From Gammaproteobacteria bacterium (lineage in GTDB: Bacteria > Pseudomonadota > Gammaproteobacteria > Eutrophobiales > Eutrophobiaceae), in assembly GCA_003645215.1 (NCBI GenBank), contig QNEM01000038.1, positions 1 through 11,695 of the forward strand: a stretch of DNA of 11,695 nucleotides. The letters run 5' to 3'. Under the pieces are notes generated by a model that did not search any database, was not told the DNA's origin, and worked only from the letters and a program-made list of their open reading frames with translations. Position numbers and translations under genes: made by a program. Each line of letters opens with the position of its first letter. The stretch's first letter is position 1. Below are positions 8,010 through 11,695 of this stretch, in pieces.

Positions 8010-8641
8010 TGACTGCTCCCGGTAGCAATAAAGAATCTGATAAATGGAATGCAATATATCAATCCAGACAACAGACTGGTGAAACGACAAAATTAAGCCC
8101 TGCCTATATTCTTCAGGAATTTCACCATCTCCTGCCTGCCCAGGGTAAAGCACTGGATCTGGCCTCTGGTCCTGGCGCAAATGCCCTGTTCCTGGCGCAA
8201 CATAATATGGAATCCCATGCATGGGATATTTCATCCATAGCAATAGAAAAACTGAAAGAAATTTCCAGCTCCCTGAATCTGGATATCAAGACCGAAGTAA
8301 GAGACGTTGTCACCAGCCCACCTGAAGAGAACTCATTTGATGTGATTGTCGTCAGCCACTTCCTTGATCGACAGATCATGCCTGAGATTATTGCAGCACT
8401 TCGAGAAAATGGATTACTCTTCTACCAGACATTCACCAGGACACGCGTACAGGATTCAGGGCCATCGAGTGATAAATACCGACTGGGTAAAAATGAATTA
8501 CTGGATTTATGCAAAGATCTGGATACGATTGTTTATAGAGAAGAAGGGACTATAGGTGATACAGAATCCGGTTTTCGAAACGAGGCCTTGTATATAGGTC
8601 AATGCAGATCGGTCAACGTATCTAAAGGCCAGGTTATTTAG
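8009..8641 (+). CDS. Class I SAM-dependent methyltransferase, substrate unknown
   Basis: This 210-residue protein has a class I Rossmann methyltransferase fold and no visible signal or membrane segment, so it should be cytoplasmic. Motif I is ALDLASGPGANALFLA (residues 48-63), the acidic ribose-binding residue is probably Asp73 (AWDIS), and the post-motif strand is FDVIVVSHFLDR (110-121), followed by ENGLLFYQTFTRTRVQDSGPS. Overall it resembles small TehB-like or type 11/12 methyltransferases, but nothing identifies the substrate, and a tellurite role is not supported. The ATG at 8009 shares its A with the trkH TAA (TAATG). The frame stays open back to an ATG at 7922, but that would add 29 residues wholly inside trkH, so I reject it. 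Expression probably depends on reinitiation after trkH. The link to potassium transport is only positional. Confidence 0.88.
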   Translation: MTAPGSNKESDKWNAIYQSRQQTGETTKLSPAYILQEFHHLLPAQGKALDLASGPGANALFLAQHNMESHAWDISSIAIEKLKEISSSLNLDIKTEVRDVVTSPPEENSFDVIVVSHFLDRQIMPEIIAALRENGLLFYQTFTRTRVQDSGPSSDKYRLGKNELLDLCKDLDTIVYREEGTIGDTESGFRNEALYIGQCRSVNVSKGQVI

Positions 8642-8654
8642 GACAGGACGAGTA

Positions 8655-8969
8655 ATGTCTGATCAGATAATCTCCAATTTCGAATCAATGCTGGAACAAG
8701 GACAGGATAATGCCTTGATACGTTTCAGTTTAGGCAATGCCCATTTAAATGCGAAAGATTATGGACAGGCTGTGAAACATCTGGCATTGGCTCTGAAACA
8801 CGATCCAGATTATTCTGCTGCCTGGAAACTCTATGGCAAGGCATTGGTCGGAGCCGGAAATAATGATGAAGCCATCAACGCATACAAACAGGGTATAGAG
8901 ATAGCCGAAAACAAAGGTGACATTCAAGCTGCTAAAGAAATGAATGTGTTTCTCAAGCGATTATTATAA
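8655..8969 (+). CDS. Small tetratricopeptide repeat protein
   Basis: This 104-residue protein consists of a short N-terminal helix and two TPR units. Repeat one spans about 20-53 (FSLGNAHLNAKDYGQAVKHLALALKHDPDY) and repeat two about 54-87 (AWKLYGKALVGAGNNDEAINAYKQGIEIA). Each has the expected small residues, Tyr, and Pro or Asp turn pattern of a TPR. A basic helix (KEMNVFLKRLL) ends the protein. There is no signal peptide or membrane segment, so it is likely a cytoplasmic protein-protein adaptor. AGGA (8645-8648) lies six bases before the ATG, a good ribosome site. It follows the methyltransferase by 13 bases and is probably in the same transcript. The partner is unknown. TPR family membership is secure; the function is not. 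Confidence 0.87.
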   Translation: MSDQIISNFESMLEQGQDNALIRFSLGNAHLNAKDYGQAVKHLALALKHDPDYSAAWKLYGKALVGAGNNDEAINAYKQGIEIAENKGDIQAAKEMNVFLKRLL

Positions 8970-8993
8970 AAAAAACAAATATATACAGTAGAG

Positions 8994-9023
8994 TTGAGCC
9001 TGAAGCTCGTAAAAAAATAGATT
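8994..9023 (+). promoter_or_regulatory. Weak candidate promoter upstream of ppdK
   Basis: TTGAGC (8994-8999) and TAGATT (9018-9023) have an 18-base spacer, and each matches four of six consensus bases. The 88-base gap 8970-9057 is AT-rich and is the natural place for a ppdK promoter, but this match is weak. CATAAT at 9045-9050 with TTCATA at 9022-9027 is an alternative that would start at or next to the ATG. No terminator is visible after the TPR gene. Confidence 0.2.
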
Positions 9024-9057
9024 CATAAATGTAACTGCACGTACCATAATCGTAAGT

Positions 9058-11694
9058 ATGGCTAAAACAAAACAAGTTTATTATTTTGGCAAAATTCGTT
9101 GTGATGGGGATCGTGAACTACGAGACCTGCTAGGCGGTAAAGGTGCAGACCTGGCCGAAATGGTACGTATTGGTCTACCTGTGCCACCCGGTTTCACAAT
9201 AACAACACAAACCTGCTCTGATTTTTTTAATAATGGTGAAACACTTTCAGAAAAACTTCTGAATGTGATCCGTAAAAACCTCAAACAACTTGAAAAGGAA
9301 ACCGGAAAGGCATTCGGGTCAACGACAACCCCCCTGTTGTTATCAGTTCGAAGTGGTGCAGCGGTAAGTATGCCCGGCATGATGGATACGGTATTAAACC
9401 TGGGCCTGAATGACAAAATTGTACAGGAATTGAGTAAGAATTCAGACAATAAACGTTTTGTCCTGGACGCTTATCGGCGTTTGATCAATATGTTTGGCGA
9501 TGTGGTCATGGGAGTCGATCACAAACACTTCGAACAGGCATTCACGACGATAAAACAGAAATACAAGGTTAAAAACGATATTGATCTGGATGAAAAGGGA
9601 CTCACTGAACTGATCGAACAATATAAAACCATCTATAAGAAACATACCAGGCAGGCATTTCCACAAGACCCTTTTAAACAAATGGTTTTAAGCATCGAAG
9701 CCATCTTCCGTAGCTGGAATAATCCACGCGCAATCACCTATCGGCGTATCAGCAACATCGAAGGGCTGACCGGTACCGCGGTCAACATACAAACCATGGT
9801 GTTCGGTAATAAGAATAACCAATCTGCAACCGGTGTCGCCTTCACGCGCGATCCAAGCAGCGGCAATAACGAGTTTTATGGTGAATTCCTGATCAATGCC
9901 CAGGGCGAAGACGTTGTGGCCGGTATTCGTACACCAAACCCCATTGAAGAGATGCTACATTGGCAACCGAAGCTATATAAACAACTACTCAAGGTTAAAG
10001 ATAAACTGGAAAAACATTTCCGTGATATGCAGGACCTGGAGTTCACTATCGAACAGGGCCAGTTGTATATCTTGCAAACACGAACCGGGAAACGTACCGG
10101 CGTTGCGGCAGTCAAGATTGCAGTCGATATGGTCAGTGAAAAGTTGATCAATAAAAAAACAGCGCTCTTACGTATCCCGGCGCAAGACCTGACGCAATGT
10201 CTATTACCTTCATTTATCGAAAAAGAAAAAACGGATGTCTTGACCAGGGGACTGCCTGCCTCACCTGGTGCGGCAAGCGGTTATCCGGTATTCAATGCCG
10301 ATGAAGCCGTTGCCCTCAATAGCAAAGGTGAGAAAGTTATATTAGTAAGTCACGAGACCAGCCCTGAAGCAATACACGGAATGAAAGCGGCACAGGGAAT
10401 ATTGACCAGTACTGGTGGGACAACGAGTCATGCCGCCGTGGTTGCGCGTGGCTGGGGTAAGTGTTGTGTCACTGGCGCATCTGAAGTCGAGATCAATGAA
10501 CAGACGCAAACGATCACCATCAGGGGTAAGAAAATAACAAGAAAAGATATTATCAGTATCGATGGTGGTACCGGTGAAGTCATGTTGGGTGATATCCCAA
10601 AACGCGCACCCGGATTTTCCAAAGAATTTAAAACCTTTATGCAATGGACCGACAAGGTAAATATACTGGGGGTGCGGGCAAATGCTGATACACCCAGGGA
10701 TGCAAAGATTGCCCGTGAATTTGGCGCCAAAGGGATTGGCTTATGTCGAACTGAACATATGTTCTTCGGTGAACAACGTATCCTCGCGATGCGCGAAATG
10801 ATCCTGGCGGAAAATGAAGACAATAGGCGCAAGGCATTAAAGAAACTGTTACCGCATCAACGCAGGGACTTCGAAGGTTTGTTCAGGGCGATGAACAATC
10901 TACCCGTCACCATCCGTTTAATCGATCCGCCCTTACATGAATTCCTGCCGCAAGACAGGCCAACACAACAACAATTGGCCAAAACTCTTGGCATATCGTT
11001 GAAACATTTAAAAAACCGGATCGAACAACTACATGAGAGTAATCCCATGCTCGGACATCGCGGTTGTCGTTTGACGATTAGCTACCCTGAAATAATGGAA
11101 ATGCAGGTCACGGCGATTGTTGAAGCAACCATCAATACTCGTAAACGAGGCATCAAGGCCAAACCCGAGATCATGATCCCCCTGGTAGGTATTGAAACTG
11201 AACTCACTTATTTGCGAACAAAAATAGAACAAATCATTAATCAGGTTAAAAAGCGAAAACGTTATGCCGGAAAACTTGATATCCCCATTGGCACCATGAT
11301 CGAAATACCACGTGCCGCATTAACAGCCGACCAGATTGCCGAACACGCCGACTTCTTCAGTTTTGGGACCAATGATTTAACACAAATGACTCTTGGCTTC
11401 AGTCGTGATGATATTGGCAGCTTCATGCCGGATTACCGGGACAAGCATATTTATAAAACCAACCCCTTCCAGTCCATCGATGAAACTGGCGTTGGCCAAT
11501 TAGTGCAGATGTCAGTAAAACGCGGAAGAAAAACAAAGCCAGAACTGAAATGCGGTATCTGTGGTGAACACGGTGGAGATCCAGATTCAATCATGTTCTT
11601 TGCCAGGGCGGGACTCGATTATGTCTCTTGCTCACCATTCCGTATACCAGTCGCACGACTTGCAGTCGCACAGGCAGCACTTAAGAAAAATTAA
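9058..11694 (+). CDS. ppdK: Pyruvate, phosphate dikinase
   Basis: PPDK catalyses the reversible reaction pyruvate + ATP + phosphate to PEP + AMP + pyrophosphate in the cytoplasm, serving gluconeogenesis or pyrophosphate-linked glycolysis. The 878-residue length is typical and the gene is complete. The N-terminal ATP-grasp part has LLGGKGADLAEM (Lys28), SVRSGAAVSMPGMMDTVLN (Arg98) and DLEF with later LQTRTGKR (Asp326, Glu328, Gln340). The swivelling domain has GGTTSHAAVVARG with phospho-acceptor His458 and regulatory-type Thr456. The C-terminal PEP/pyruvate barrel has CRTEHMFF (Arg564), RLIDPPLHEF (Arg620), GHRGCRL, MIEIPRAAL (Glu749), FGTNDLTQMT (Asn772) and KCGICGEHGG (Cys835). These correspond to the known catalytic set of the Clostridium symbiosum enzyme, and none is missing. 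No strong Shine-Dalgarno precedes the ATG. PEP synthase is excluded by the overall domain pattern and sequence blocks. No PPDK regulatory kinase gene is in the window. Confidence 0.97.
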   Translation: MAKTKQVYYFGKIRCDGDRELRDLLGGKGADLAEMVRIGLPVPPGFTITTQTCSDFFNNGETLSEKLLNVIRKNLKQLEKETGKAFGSTTTPLLLSVRSGAAVSMPGMMDTVLNLGLNDKIVQELSKNSDNKRFVLDAYRRLINMFGDVVMGVDHKHFEQAFTTIKQKYKVKNDIDLDEKGLTELIEQYKTIYKKHTRQAFPQDPFKQMVLSIEAIFRSWNNPRAITYRRISNIEGLTGTAVNIQTMVFGNKNNQSATGVAFTRDPSSGNNEFYGEFLINAQGEDVVAGIRTPNPIEEMLHWQPKLYKQLLKVKDKLEKHFRDMQDLEFTIEQGQLYILQTRTGKRTGVAAVKIAVDMVSEKLINKKTALLRIPAQDLTQCLLPSFIEKEKTDVLTRGLPASPGAASGYPVFNADEAVALNSKGEKVILVSHETSPEAIHGMKAAQGILTSTGGTTSHAAVVARGWGKCCVTGASEVEINEQTQTITIRGKKITRKDIISIDGGTGEVMLGDIPKRAPGFSKEFKTFMQWTDKVNILGVRANADTPRDAKIAREFGAKGIGLCRTEHMFFGEQRILAMREMILAENEDNRRKALKKLLPHQRRDFEGLFRAMNNLPVTIRLIDPPLHEFLPQDRPTQQQLAKTLGISLKHLKNRIEQLHESNPMLGHRGCRLTISYPEIMEMQVTAIVEATINTRKRGIKAKPEIMIPLVGIETELTYLRTKIEQIINQVKKRKRYAGKLDIPIGTMIEIPRAALTADQIAEHADFFSFGTNDLTQMTLGFSRDDIGSFMPDYRDKHIYKTNPFQSIDETGVGQLVQMSVKRGRKTKPELKCGICGEHGGDPDSIMFFARAGLDYVSCSPFRIPVARLAVAQAALKKN

Positions 11695-11695
11695 A

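Noticed and set aside
8994..9017. GAGC-CTGAA-GCTC hairpin followed by a run of seven A as a terminator
   Set aside because: The stem is only four base pairs and the tract is A, not T, on the + strand. On the - strand the T-run would precede the hairpin, so it does not terminate either way.
9081..10832. Long antisense ORFs opposite ppdK (for example 9081-9449 and 10428-10832)
   Set aside because: They are shadows of a strongly conserved PPDK gene, have no recognisable domains or ribosome sites, and are rich in Ser, Arg and Cys as expected of antisense readings.

Overview
The window looks like chromosomal DNA from a gammaproteobacterium with moderate to low GC (judged by eye, not computed). 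The grounds are gene order and protein resemblance. RsmB and TrkA lie near each other, as in the def-fmt-rsmB-trkA region of many Gammaproteobacteria. RsmB, TrkA and TrkH also resemble the E. coli proteins along their whole visible length. Every gene is on the + strand and packing is dense. I see no mobile element, CRISPR array, rRNA or tRNA.

Layout. (1) Positions 1-4999 are a tightly coupled block: the 3' two thirds of rsmB (16S rRNA m5C967 methyltransferase), a small exported DUF4390 protein, an NtrY-like membrane histidine kinase and an NtrX-like response regulator. They overlap by 23, 4 and 4 bases. (2) A 160-base gap (5000-5159) holds a plausible sigma70 promoter, an inverted repeat touching its -35, and a possible 33-codon ORF overlapping the trkA start. 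(3) Positions 5160-8969 carry trkA and trkH, the cytoplasmic NAD-binding subunit and the membrane channel of the Trk potassium uptake system. An uncharacterised class I SAM methyltransferase follows, its start sharing one base with the trkH stop, and then a small TPR protein. (4) After an 88-base gap, 9058-11694 encodes a complete pyruvate, phosphate dikinase.

How the genes fit together. The kinase and regulator form a two-component pair, with the DUF4390 protein as a candidate periplasmic partner because it is exported and translationally coupled to the kinase. The pair sits just upstream of the trkAH promoter region, so local control of potassium uptake is possible but unproven. PPDK interconverts pyruvate and PEP and appears to be a separate transcription unit.

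The most unusual point is the response regulator. Its receiver domain and Fis-type DNA-binding domain look intact. Its AAA+ domain has lost the GAFTGA loop, the Walker A glycine before lysine, the Walker B aspartate, one of two arginine-finger positions and the PPLRER motif. It therefore looks like a sigma54-activator fold turned into an ATPase-dead, sigma54-independent regulator.
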